A stretch of 64,000 bases of DNA from Hydractinia symbiolongicarpus. Lineage: Eukaryota > Cnidaria > Hydrozoa > Anthoathecata > Hydractiniidae. This document shows positions 1 to 12,457 of the stretch, in pieces. The stretch covers positions 5,890,001 through 5,954,000 of the forward strand of contig NC_079881.1 in the NCBI RefSeq assembly GCF_029227915.1. The letters are read 5' to 3'. The translations under genes were made by a program, and so were the position numbers. Below the pieces are notes generated by a model, which worked only from the letters and a program-made list of their open reading frames with translations, had not been told where the DNA came from and made no database searches. Position 1 is the first letter of the stretch, and every line of letters starts with the position of its first letter.

Positions 1-529
1 TCGTGCTTGCTCTAATCATTTTGCGCATTTTGACATCACCATGTTGTAACATTGTAATTATTTAAAGCAAATGTAGCTGTTGTCATGACTACGAACTCCT
101 TGCACACACGCACCACACTAATAATGTTAATGTAACACAAGAATATAATTATGTGACACTACGAATTTTTTAATTTCCGTACAATGTATCATACAAAACC
201 TTCAACTTTCCATTCACCGCACCAGTGAAATTCTGCGTATTTGCACCTACATATTGTAATTTTTTGTATTGTATATGTGACCAAGGTATATCATATAAAA
301 CGTACTATTTTTCGCGCCTATTTTCGCCAGTAGGTAATTTTATTTTTTAGAAAGGTTTTTTCTATAGTTTATTGCAAAAAAACAAGAAGAATAGAAAATC
401 TCGCTATAATTTTTCGCGCATACAATTTTTTGCACATTTTTACGCCTTTTTCGATTAATGAGAATTTCTACGACGTTTAATAAGTATGATCACCATAAGT
501 TTATTTATTAATTTATTTTTGTTGTTCAG
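1..529. other. probable intron of the Caskin-like gene, no coding exon seen
   Basis: No open frame with splice sites is visible before the exon at 530, so this is most likely intron sequence of the gene that runs off the left edge. It is AT-rich and carries scattered TTTTCGCG and CGCC words around 305-430, like words found in other intronic repeats of the window. An exon here could have been missed. Confidence 0.4.
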
Positions 530-3500
530 GCTCGTTTGTTTCACCATCAGAGAAAAGGCTATCAAAAGTAAGTTCACAAATACCCATATTGAAGCACAAA
601 TACCCATATTGAAGTTTACTTAAAATGAATAACATGGCTAGTGTGTAGTATTAGTAGTCAGGTATTAGTAGTCAGGTATGCCAATGCATATCGCGATAAA
701 GGGTGAAGTCATAACATAAATCCTGGAATATAGAAGCGATTGGATAAATGAATTTTCAGATGAGCAAGTATATAAACAGCAGGGCGCGGTATTTTGTCGG
801 GTGGAGTGGGCGGAACTCTTTTTATGACTATATGAACAATTTCTTCACGACTTTTTTTAGTACGATCAAGAGCTGATGGAGTGGTTAACTGAGCATAAAC
901 TATCCTGTTATTATGATAATTTTAAAGATCATGGTTTCGATATGGTTAGCGTTCAAGCTATCACGCCTGATGTAAGTTTTTGTGTTGATGTCAGCATGAT
1001 TCAGTGTTATATCTCCCTGTCTCTACTTTCCAGAGAAAAAAACTTTGGTAAATGTATGATAAAAACATGCTACTTTTAATGTTTATGACTTATTTGCGCA
1101 TTTTATTTTTGAGTCTTAGTCACGTTATTTATTGGTGGTAATGTTTGTCCCAGTCCTTTTTCAAATACATTAACATATTTTATGCCTCGTGTAAAAGAGG
1201 TTTAGGCACTAACGGAGGAGTGAAAGTTTTTTGAGCCGTGCATGGAGAAGCAAAGACGTTTTTTTCAATGTTTAAATTTTATTTAAAAAGTGAGAGTCGT
1301 ATTCTACTCGAGTTTTTTCGACACCGCCGCATTGACGCTCTCCATCGCAGAGCTAAAGTAGAGAATTTCTTTTCCCTCATTCATTTGTTATTGCATCGTC
1401 AAAGGAATTTGTTATTATTTTCCTCTTCTCCATATTTCCGTCCACAGTAATATATTTTGATTTTGCATCGAGAACATCAGCGCTTTTTCTCATAGGTGAA
1501 ACATATAAACAACAGAACGCTGTTATCTCCCGTAAAAAAAGAGAATATAGAAGAATCTTTTACCTTTATTTATAACCAATTTAACTTGCATAGTCCTGCT
1601 TTTTCTAACTACCAGAATGCGCGCGCATATACAAAACCTTGCAAACTGTTGTCAACATTCGCATCTTTACTTGTTAGTATTATTATCCATCTTTCAATTA
1701 TGTTTCTTTTTTTTAGGATTTAAATGTTATTGATATTCATAAAACTGGACACAGAAAGAAATTACTGTCAGAAATCGCCAAACTTCCTCCCTCTCATAGA
1801 ATACCCAATGAAAAACCGGTACGCTGTTGTTTTTCCCACTCATTTCATGACTCTTATTATGCGCATGCGCAGAAGTTATGTTTGCATACCGTTATTTACC
1901 TATTTAGTGCTTTCTATTTTAATAGGTCCCCGGTTTGGATGAGCGCCCTTGGGCGGGTTTTCGAATGCTAATTTAGAGTTGCTTATTTAAATAATGCTGG
2001 AAGAAAAGAAAAAATATCCAATAAGCGTGTTCTACAAAAACGATATTTTACATTTTAGCGCCTCATACGCTTAATCAAGCGTTGGCGGTATGTGGAAATA
2101 AAATTCCAATTCACCTGGAAATTTTGTGCTAGGATGTAAGATAGAAAACTTCTGGCACTTCTCACTTAAATTGACTATATTTGCCCATTTGTTGTAAATA
2201 CATACTTTTATACAAGAGAATTCCAAAATATATTTTATTTTATTTGTTTTTTAGCGTGATGTTGGCTCGTGGCTTGGCCAGCTAAATTTACGGCAATACG
2301 AACCGAATTTTGTAGAAGGCGGTTTCGACGACATCGATTTTATTAAAGACTTAGACAAAAATGATTTAGATATGATCGACATTAAAAAGAAAGGCCATCA
2401 ACGAAAGTTGTTGTTAGCCGTTCAACGTTTAAACGATCTGGAACTGACAGCTATTCTCGACCAAGCCGTGGCAGGTAGGAACTATCATTTATAGCGCTGT
2501 TGTTTTAAAGTTTTCTATTTTTTTTAACAGTTTTAAGGCTTACCTCCTCACACTTCGAGAAAGCTTAATCTCGAAACAGTCATATAATATTGCTTTTTCA
2601 AAAAATATATCTCCTTTTGATTTGCATTTATAGCGATTAAATAAATGAAATGTTTTCGTGAAAATCAAATTCAGTAAATCAGCCATCTTGAATAAGTCCT
2701 TCCGCGCGTGAAGCGGCAAACATCATAGCTATTTTGACGTCATTAAGTTTTGGTCGCAAAATGGTCGACATTTTATCTAAAGTCTCACTGTCTGTGTTTA
2801 TAGTCGATAAAATGCAGGGCTTTGACGTACACGTATTTTCTTTGTTTGTCTGTCCGCAACAAACACGTTGTGGAAACACGAAATGCGATATTTTAAGGAC
2901 GGGCAAACCCGTGGATTTATCAACGGACTACTGACTAATATATCTGATGGCAGAGGAGAAGAGCAGTTTTTACGATTGGTGTTTACCAAAAAAAACCTTT
3001 GTCTTCTATACTAATATGAATGTTTTGAGAAAATATTTTTTGGGTTGTGGGAGTTAAGCTTTAAATTTTATTTATTTTTATTATTTTGTACATATTATTT
3101 TTGTTGTTGTTACTTTTTTTTACTGTTGTTTGTCTGCTTGTTTGTTGTTGTTTTAAACAACGTATTCATAAGTTAATTTATGTTCCAATAATTTATTATT
3201 TTATTTTCCGCATCTTCGTTTTGTATTTTTTTACATTAGTCCTATTTTTACGCCTGTCGTTATGAACCCTATTTTGCAAGTATCCAAGATCAAACGCTCA
3301 TGCGCAAACCCGCCCTTTAACGCCACTCTGCCAAAATTAGGCCCATTAAACGCTGGCGTAAAAAAGCGAAGTTTTTTATCCAGTTTACTTTGTGTTTTGA
3401 TTGACATTTTTAAAAGACGATCAACCATTCTTCCGTTAGTTTTGTTTGTGCATGTGCCTTCGTTCCCAGGCCGCTAAATCATCTTAGTTTTACTACAAAT

Positions 3501-6500
3501 CAGAAGCCTGGGTATGAGAGACCTTATTTCTTCTGACAGTTTATTCATAAAAAACGTTGAATCTTTTATACCTACGAACGTTGGGCATGTAAAATTTTGT
3601 ATTTTTATCGAAATATATGAGCCATGCATTTTCTTATTCATTCTTTCACGTTCTTAGGATATTTCTTCTTTTTTTCCTCCGTACCTAATTGTCCTTTTAA
3701 ACGCCTCTTCTTAAAACTTTAAATTAGTAATTACTGCCTTTCTCTATCAACGCTCACCACATAAAAGGTAGTCTTTGAAAAGAAGCTTTTATTCAACTTT
3801 GTTGTTGACTATTACGCAGTCAGCAATATAGTCAGCGCAATAGTCAGCAGCAGAATAGTATTCTTTGTCGGAAAAAGCGTTGTTTTTGGCGAGAGTCTGC
3901 GAAATTGTTACTTTCAAAATGTAACAGGCCTCGACTTTCTTTTCTAGATAATACATCGCAATACAAAAATGTTAATTTTGAAATAAACGCCCCCAAACGC
4001 CCTTCATCAACTCGGGCATGATACATCTCGGGAGATCAGGAATTTCCAATAATGGCTATTCTCCGTCGTGAGTATTTTGTGACGCAATGTGCTCATGGTC
4101 ACTGCTTACAATATTAAAAAAGCTTTGCGGTGGAGAGCGTGCGTAAATGTTTCGATACGATCTTTCAGCTGGTGGACAATCAGAATGAGATAGTACGTAA
4201 TTATTAATGGCAGCTAAAGTTGTGCGAATAGCTTTAAATTTCACTTTTAAACATTGAAATTTCTTATATTTAAATAAAGATTTAGTTGTTTTTGTCAAGT
4301 ACAAGTACGGGCCTATTAAAAGTCTGACTTTTAATAGGCCCGATTAGAGTTCTCCAGAAAGTCGGTTCTTTAGTTTACCTCCTTGTAACTGATGTAGCTA
4401 ACTGAAATGAATATGTTATGTGTTCCTTTAAATATTCTATTCTCTAGCTAGCTAGCCAAATAGATAGCTACCTAGCTAGACAACTGTCAAGTGTTATATA
4501 ATTATGTGAGCAGTTTCCATCTAGATATAAAAATTCTTGTTTTTCTATTTGAAAGAACAGCCTTTATTAGCTATTTGTTGTGTAGTGTAGACGAGGATAC
4601 TCTGACCAAATTAGACAATCACTTCAATGAAATTTACAAACAAATATAGAACAGTAAGCTGGCTTTTCATGGTTAAAGGCTTTCAAATTGTTTCTAAAAA
4701 TAAGGGGGGGCTCAGATCTTCAATATGACAATCTTAATAGTGCCACCTAAAGTTTGATAAACAGTGTGACGTAGGTGGTAAATTTTTTTGTAAAGGAATA
4801 ACTAAATTTAACTGATCATACTAGCACATTGGAAATTTTAAGCCCCCTACTGTGTTCTGTTGAACTAGAAAAAAGTTGTGTTCAAATTTTGAACTGTATA
4901 TATTTTCTAATTTCTTTAAGATTCTACCTTTTTTAATCAATAAACAATTACGCAAAAAATTTACCAAATATACAACTTGTGTAGATTAGCATCGAGCAAT
5001 CGTAGATGTTTTATATATGTACAGACAAAATTTTCTGTTGCTACACCATCTATATCTTATTATGACATAATTTAATTTATTAACTTAATTTATTCATGAA
5101 TAACAATTGTAATAACAATGAATAATGACGTTGGTATCTCCTCCATACATGTTATAAACATTTATTAATAAAAGTGTTATTTAACAAAGACTAAGTGAGT
5201 TCATAGAAAATCCATCAACATGACATCACTAAATAAAGTCAAAGTTCATTAAACTATGTTAATGAAAGATCACTGTGATGACAAGGAAAATACAAGAGAT
5301 TTGTACCATAAACTTTTTTTTTTGTGATATTTTGTTTTAAATTTAAAGTCACTGCAGATGTTCTGTATGTGTTAAGTAAACATATGTTGAAATATGAGAT
5401 AATTATAAACTTTCATTCATAATTTTTTGTTTGTGTTTTATGACAGAAAGATGTTTATTCGCATTTGTTGTTTGTTAGTGTTATTGTGAGCGGAAGTGTA
5501 ATGTAATGTTTTGTTTATTTAAAAAAGTTTTCAGGCATATTTTTATTAAATCTTTGAAACAATGTTAGTGTTACTGTAAAAATTGTTTAAATTGAATTTA
5601 ACAAGATTGGTTGTGTATTTTATTAACAAATCACTTTTCCATTTTTTCTATAATTCAAATTGCCTTCCTGTTTACTTCACGTCGGCATTCATATTAGCAA
5701 TTCCTTGGTGCCCATGTGACTTGAAAGGCTGTTTTTTAGACTTTTTTCCCTGGTTTTCTTTTCTATGTGTGCTTTTGTTTTTATTCCAATTATATCTATT
5801 TTTAAACCTGTGTTTTATTGAATATATACATGCTTTTTATTTTTATAATTATTACTGGTTGTTAGCTTGTAGAAAAATCAGTCATACATTTTCCGTGAGT
5901 AGTTATTTTGTACAGCCTTAGCACCGCTGGAAATAATAGACAAGGTATATCTCTCAATATATGTAAGGTTAGCCATATAAAACATGCACATCTACCTATC
6001 TATGGCCTTATAGCTAAAGTGGTTCTAACCCTTGCATTTTGTGCAGGAAACAGGAGTTTAATTTGCCTTGCCAACAATTTAATATGGGCAAATAAATGAT
6101 ACCATGGCTTTGCATCAACCCAAACCATGTGAGAGAAATATGGGTCGTTGGATGTTGGATATTGCAAGGAGCTGCCTGGTAAAGCGCAGACGTTAATTAG
6201 GTCTGTGTAGCTCAAAATGATCATTAAATACTCTAGGACTTCCTATCTAACTCATGGCCCTTCCTGGAAATTATAGACAGGGTATATCCCTCGACATTTG
6301 CTAGCCATGTAAAATATGCATATCTATTTATCCCTTGTTGTATTTGTTACTATTATAACTGAGGCTAAAATAACTAAAGTTGTAAAAGATTTTGAAGTTG
6401 GAAAAGGAATTTTGACCAACTTTAATACCATACAACAAAAATTAAGAATTTTTTATAAGTTGTGGATATTTTTAAGAAAATGGATGACAATTTGGTTTCC

Positions 6501-9500
6501 TTGTAAAAGTAAATATTATGTCAATATATAACCTATTATAAGTTTGTAGTTTAACCTCAGAAAAGAAGACTTTATTATTATATAAATAAACTTTCTCGAA
6601 TTTTATTACTTCTTATTTTTAGGCCTGAATTATTTATTTGCTTTTTATTTATTTCCAGAATTTGTTTTACTGTCTTTACACTCTTGTCCCATCTGGTGTA
6701 TGCACCTGTCTTGTTTTAAGTTGTTACTACCTAAGCTGATGATGAAAAAAAAATCCACAATGTTGGTTCTTACAATTTGGTTAGTCTTAGGAAAATGTTG
6801 TTTTACATGTTTATACTCAATAAGTACTCAGTGGTTTCAGTTCATATGATTTAGCTTCATAAATTAGTTTGTTAATTTTAATGTGTCCTGTCATCATCTG
6901 TAAGAAGTTGTGGTTTGTAGAACGGTTGATTAATTACTAATTCAGTGAGAAGGATGCTTTATGAGTTTAGTTAATTGCTCTATGATGGAGAGTATTATTG
7001 ACATTTTTGTTTGGAGCTACCCATGAAATACACTTCTGCACATCGTTGTTAGTTAAATTGTATAAATGTGGGTGTAGATGTAAACCTGTGTGGAATTTGT
7101 AGGCATTTCTGAATAACAATACAATATTATGTGAGATTGATGTTGTTTTTTTAATTTAATAATAGAAAGTCCAGTAAGACGTACACCAAGTTTCAACAGA
7201 AATAACCACACAGCAGAAATCCAAGAATTCTTTCCAACATTTCAACAAAATATGTCACTTCGAGACGACTTACCACCTCCCTCAGGAGAAGAACAATTAG
7301 AAAATGTGCCGAAACATGCACCTCCTTCAGTATCAAAAAAGCCTAAAGCTCCAGTTGCAGTACCACCTAAGCCAGGAGCCCCTGCGCCAAAACCTAAACC
7401 AAAGCCATCAGTCAAGCCAATAAATAAACATGGGGAAACAAATGGTGACGTAACAACAAATGTTGGAAAGGTTTCAACAAGGCCACCTGGTGAACTACAG
7501 GGTAGTCAAGACGAGGTTGTGACATCATCAAGATCAAGAGGTTAATTTTTTTTACTTATCCAAATCTTTCTCAGTTTAAAGCAAAGTTTTATAACTTAAG
7601 GTTTTCTAATTATGAGTTGAAGTACTATTGTGTTAGGTCAAGAATTTCATATTAAAGAATAAGGTGATTTCTGATTAGCCAAGGGGTCCTGTAAAATTTT
7701 TTTTACTACTGGGAAATCAGGATAAATTTATGCCAGGGCACAAATAAATTTTCTGTCGTCATTACAGTGACTGTGCTTTTTTACTGGTTACTTCTATTGT
7801 TCTTTGCTTATGTATTTGGAAATCCTTCCTTTGGAAAAACATGAATAATTCCCCCATTTAATAGGGTGAGATGTGGTTCACAGTTAATTTTAATTCAGGA
7901 TTTGGTCTGAGAGATTATTTTATTGTGTTTATAGGTGAATTTGAATTTCAGGATTTGCTGCAACATATTCGTTTGCGTCTAAACTTTCGTATGAGAGAAA
8001 CTGAATTTTGATATCCTTAAAGAAAGCTTTAGTTAGCTATATGGGCTGATTTCCAGAAAAAAAGAATTCAACATTGTCTTTTAGTATATACATATACTTC
8101 TATCAAAGAAATAATACAAATAACCATACTACCTTACCTACAAATTTATTACAGATTTGCAAATCCAAAGATATAAGGATAAGAGCCCTGGAATATGCAC
8201 AATCTTTTTATAGTTTTAAGTTAATACCCAAAAATGAAAATGGAGGCATTATATTGCCACAAAACTTGACAATGTTTTTTATTAATGCGAAAGATGTTAA
8301 GAAAATTAAGGAATGTTAATGTTAAGCATGTATGCCATAACAAAGAAACATGAGCATAGGCTTAACAAACTGCTGCTTAAGTGGAATATCCAGGTAGCCT
8401 AATGCTACCTGGATATTCCACTAAAAACCTGTAAAAAATTGGGGTATAAATTTGAGTAAGAACTTTTTTCTGCATTGTAAGACCACCTTGAACTGAACAA
8501 ATTTCCATTCCTATATCTTCTCATTTATACTTGGAATAACTGTTAACGATAAATCTTAAAAACAAAAATCATTTTATATCCTTGCTGACATCATTATAAA
8601 AATATCAAATACGGGCTTCTTTTTAGCATTTGGCAGATTGTTGAGTTGAACCACGTCGTGTTTAGATCAAGCTAAAGTCAAATATGATATTCGTTCCTTT
8701 TAAAATAATCAAAAAATTTTAGAATGTTGACCCGGTTCCATAAATTTTTTTCATCCTCACTATCCGAGGTGAAAGTATTTTTTTGATATGGTGACTTTAA
8801 AGATTTCACTTGTACAGAAGAGGAGTACATGAATTTTTATATATTCTGTTTGGAAAAGTAGCACAAAGAAAACCATCCTGAGATGTAGTCTTAACATCTA
8901 TGTTGTTACTCACCATCATAGACTTCAATAAATATTTCAATCGGCATGTTTTCGTCGGCAACAAAAAAGGTCCCATTAAATAACCACAGAAACATTGTAT
9001 GGTACCAACAAAAATAGAAACATTGTATGGTACCAACAAAAATAGAAACATTGTATTTCTATATGTATCTACCTTCATGTATTTTCTGTTATTATTATTA
9101 TTTATTTTTAGATTTCTTTAAACAACAAGAGCAAAAAGTTAAAGAAGTTAGCCCTCCTGGTACTATGGAGCGGAAATCTTCAAATGCAGATAAAATTGCA
9201 CCGCCCCCGCCAATGAATAGACGCCCGTCGTCTGGAAAATCACCAGTACCTCCCCCTGCTGCTCCCAAACCAAAACCTGCTGTTGCACCGCCAGCTACCA
9301 AACCGCCTGTGGAAGCTCCCGCTACAACGCCAAAGAAACTGCCTCCTCCTGAACCACCTAAGAGAGCTGGTAGTCTTACCGAACATGCTACTATTATCGG
9401 TGTGTAATCTGAAACATTCTGATATTTCTCGTGATTTGTAGAGACGAATATTGATTTATATACTTTAACGGTAAATTATCTTTCAATCGCTCCTTTTTAC

Positions 9501-10124
9501 GTATAATATTTTTTTTAGTTCCTCAACCAGACCTTACCCCGCCACCAGAACCCAGTGCTGAAGAAAATGCGTTATCACCAAGAATACCAAACTTCAAACC
9601 TCCACCACCTCCCTCCAAAAAATCAGAATCGTCTCCACCGCCCGATTTTACACCCCCTCCTCCAGAATTTACCACAACACAAGACGAAGATATCCTACCA
9701 CCACCACCAGATATGCTTATCACTGAAGAACCACAGCCATTACCATCTCCTCCTCCACCGGAAGTGGTTGAGCATACTCCAGCTATAGAGTCCACTCCTA
9801 CCTCCGAACCTGCCGTAGAACTTTCTAATCCAGCGACCACAGAACCTTCTCCTGCCATAGAACCTTTTGAGCCAGCGCCTGTAACACCTGACCAAATACC
9901 TGTCGAAGTAACTCCGGCTGAACTACCACCAGAGGAGAAAAAAGACGAGTATGATAGTATTTGTTTGTTTATTTGTTTCTTTGTTTGTTTGTTCGGTTGT
10001 TTGTTTGTTTGTACATCTTATTATTCATTATTTTTATTTTAGGTTTGGTGAAACAGATGACATTATGGCAGGCATAATGGCTGATCTTGACGATTTTAGC
10101 TCTCAAATTGACAACCTGTTTTGA
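530..10124 (+). CDS. Caskin-like scaffold protein, 3' part (tandem SAM domains and proline-rich tail)
   Basis: Exons read by hand: 530-567, 861-971, 1717-1818, 2255-2474, 7166-7540, 9112-9399, 9519-9948 and 10043-10124. All junctions are GT/AG and phases agree, giving about 547 residues with a TGA stop at 10122-10124; the 5' part lies outside the window. Exons 2-3 form one SAM domain (EWLTEHKLSCYYDNF, then KTGHRKKLLSEI). Exon 4 forms a second, closely following SAM (VGSWLGQLNLRQYEPNF ... GHQRKLLLAVQRL). Tight SAM-SAM spacing, the GHRKK and GHQRK signatures and a following proline-rich region match the Caskin family, synaptic/epithelial scaffolds with ankyrin repeats and SH3 upstream; those upstream domains are not visible here. 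The tail has many PPPP and PxxP stretches suited to SH3/EVH1 partners and ends in an acidic-hydrophobic segment (IMAGIMADLDDFSSQIDNLF). Intron 2475-7165 is the largest. Other tandem-SAM scaffolds are less likely. Confidence 0.75.
575..614. repeat. 20-bp tandem duplication
   Basis: The unit CACAAATACCCATATTGAAG occurs twice in perfect head-to-tail order, just inside the intron after the exon ending at 567. Confidence 0.9.
649..676. repeat. 14-bp tandem duplication
   Basis: TATTAGTAGTCAGG is repeated twice without mismatch in the same Caskin-like intron. Confidence 0.85.
2841..2938 (+). mobile_element. degenerate copy of a short Helitron-like element (3' part)
   Basis: It shares with copies at 16534 and 56606 a GTCTGTCCG-rich stretch, the words AACACGAAATGCGATAT and AAGGACGGGC, and the 3' segment CCCGTGGATTT followed by GACTAAT. 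The 3' hairpin is damaged (TATCAACGG). The end CTAA followed by T fits the CTRR|T rule of Helitrons. The 5' end cannot be set by eye. Confidence 0.5.
4308..4342. repeat. perfect inverted repeat, 17-bp arms, 1-base spacer
   Basis: CGGGCCTATTAAAAGTC is followed by one base and its exact reverse complement. It lies in the large Caskin-like intron. No element flanking it was recognised. Confidence 0.9.
5922..6340. repeat. pair of diverged direct repeats in the Caskin-like intron
   Basis: About 90 bases near 5922-6010 and 6243-6335 align: both contain CTGGAAAT, ATAGACA(A/G)GGTATATC, TAGCCAT(A/G)TAAAA and CATATCTA-type words. The 230 bases between them contain no recognised coding sequence. This is either a duplicated dispersed repeat or the ends of one element. 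Confidence 0.5.
8380..8422. repeat. perfect inverted repeat, 19-bp arms, 5-base loop
   Basis: AGTGGAATATCCAGGTAGC at 8380-8398 is followed by the loop CTAAT and the exact reverse complement at 8404-8422. It sits inside the intron between exons ending at 7540 and starting at 9112. As RNA it would form a strong 19-bp hairpin. Confidence 0.95.
8989..9056. repeat. 28-bp tandem repeat, about 2.4 copies
   Basis: A unit starting GAAACATTGTATGGTACC is repeated twice exactly and then begins a third time. It ends about 55 bases before the splice acceptor at 9111 of the Caskin-like gene. Confidence 0.9.
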
Positions 10125-10409
10125 AAGCAACCAAGAACTGATGACGAAGACAAGAACTGAACTGAACTCAAATAGTCGAGAAGCATGAGACTCTTGTTTC
10201 TATGGAGACGTAGCGCAACAAATAAGGATATTTTGACTACCATAGCTCTCTGAACACGAGAAGAAAAGGAGCAAGCTAAATTGGGACAAATCTTATGAAT
10301 TTTAAAGTAAACAGTACCAAGGAATTTTAACACTGGTTTTTCCCTGTATAGTAAAAAATGAAATTTTATTGTGTGCACTCAGCTATTTTAGTCGATCTTA
10401 TTGTATTAA

Positions 10410-10415
10410 AATAAA
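10410..10415 (+). terminator. poly(A) signal AATAAA of the Caskin-like gene
   Basis: AATAAA lies 286 bases after the TGA at 10122-10124 and is followed by T/G-rich sequence, a reasonable cleavage context. Cleavage has not been shown. Confidence 0.55.
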
Positions 10416-10424
10416 CTTTTCGTT

Positions 10425-12457
10425 TGGATTGGGCTAGCATTTGACGAAGCTTTGTTTATACGTTCAAAGTAAGCAAGCAAACAAACTAATAAAGAGGCAA
10501 AAGAGTCAATTAACAACCTCGTCTTCATTCCTCTTTTGTTTTAATCACTTGTCTTGAGTTAACGGCAGTTTTTCTTTTTGTAAAATACAATTATATATGT
10601 ACATATATTCAAAACTAAACTATTATTTCTCACAAAATAAACTAACAACTCTACTGCTCGTCGTCTTGGCGAATTTTTTCTTCCTGTTGTTGTTCTATTT
10701 TTCCGTCCTTCTGCGGTTACACGCTAATTTCTAAAAATACCATAATTTTAACCAGGCCTGGAAAACCTGGAAAAATCCACTTGTCCTGGAAATTCCTGAA
10801 AAATCCTGGAATTTTGACGAAAAAATATGTCCTAGAAAGTAATCATGTTAAGAAAAATTTTGCAATTCCAAATTCTTTCGGTGTTTTTTTTTTTTTTTTT
10901 TCAAAATGTAATTCTTAGGGGGCACATAATCATGAACTGTTGAAAAGGCTTCATACACTCTGAGCGCACTATTACTTCTCCGTTATCCTCTTTGTGTTCT
11001 CACTTTGAATCACTTCGGTATTGATCACTACTTCTCTGTCCAACACTAAACTTATGATCGGATTCTAGCATGAAATCAATTATATTTTTTAAATAGGAAA
11101 ATCACTTACGTCCTTCGGAAATATTTGTACAAACTTTAAGGGCAGCACATCATGAATCCACAGAACCCGATCTGCAGGTCACAAAGCTGAAAGGGTTAGT
11201 TTAAAACGAGGTTTGTAAAATGCTGTAACATATTTGGCTTCTGGTGGTCACACAATTATACTAGGTTGTATTTCAAGCATCTTAATGAATTGTTTGTACC
11301 CCAAGGGTTTTATTGTGCTTGTGGTCTTCAAGGTTAGTAATTTGTCCCGGAATATTTTGTCCTGAAAAATCCTGGAATTTACATTTCAATTTTCTGTGAA
11401 CACCATATTATTGTTCTTATTTTCATGTTCTTTTTTAACCTTAAATCTCAGCCTGATATTCTTGTAAATTCTTGTAAAAGGAAAAGTGTGTATCAGAATA
11501 GTTGTCTTTTGACTTAGTAACTGACACTTTTGTCAAAAGATGGGCATTACAGGACCCTAGACATATAGATGCCTGCCTAATTTTCTGTAATTTTTAGAAA
11601 TTCGGCACGGTTAGTCATTGTGTTTTAGAATAGTTCTGTGATCTCAAACAAAAATAATGGAATTTCCTTTCCACATAAAGTTTGATTTGGAATAAATTCA
11701 AAACTATATTTTCTTTCGAGTAAATTATTTACATACTTTGAAAACTACAACAAAATTAATTGAGACAACCAAATTTTCACAAAATTGATCAAAAAATAAT
11801 TCCTGAAAATAATGCCAAATCTTTTAATATAAAATTGATCTCATAAATCAAATTGGACGACATTGCCACACACCAACCAAAATAAGAGGATGGGAAGGGA
11901 GATTTGTCTCACTAATTTTGTGGAGGGTTGGAGGTTTTACGCACTCGATACATAATGAGGACTACCTTTAGGGTTTTAAATTTCCCGGGCACAAAATTTC
12001 CCAAAGTTTGATGAAGTTTTTACGTTTAGCGTGAATGCCAAAGCCAAGTCAAACTTAAGTATAGGTCGTTTCACCAGTTGGTTACCGTGATGTTTTTTCG
12101 TACTACCAACATATAATGGCTTGCTGATTTAGGACAAAGTTTTCTCAGAAATTGACGAATGTCGATGCAACTTCTCACATCCTTGCCAAATATTGATCTA
12201 ATATTTGCTGCTTTTAACAACCTCATCCCCAGGGTTCTTGCATTTAACCGTTATCACAGGAAGTCCCATCAAGTTTATGATAAGGCAAATACCCCAGAAA
12301 CGAGAGTAATATGTAATATACAAAATAATCAGTGGATAAAAGTTACAATTATTTCATTTTTGTCTCTATGACAGTCAATGTTGCCATATAGCAAAGCCAT
12401 CATTCTTGTAGTGGTCGCACGTGCCACAATCATATTGCACAGCATGATTATACGTGG
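10425..12457. other. intergenic region between the Caskin-like and ShKT genes
   Basis: No coding exon was recognised. CCTGGAAA and TCCTGGAATTT words are repeated around 10755-10845 and again at 11341-11385 in the same orientation, which suggests remains of a repetitive element. A CCTCATCCCCAGGG copy of the recurring window motif lies near 12219. The right end probably contains the 3' UTR of the minus-strand gene that stops at 12458. Confidence 0.5.

Noticed and set aside
5583-5921. 112-codon Phe/Leu-rich frame resembling membrane segments
   Set aside because: T-rich intron sequence gives hydrophobic codons by chance; no start context or homology.
8074-8319. 81-codon frame in the Caskin-like intron
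   Set aside because: No domain, no splice-site support, and AT-rich composition like surrounding intron.
9523-9858. 111-codon Gly/Ser-rich open frame on the minus strand
   Set aside because: Antisense of the proline-rich exon of the Caskin-like gene; CCN codons read backwards give glycine runs.
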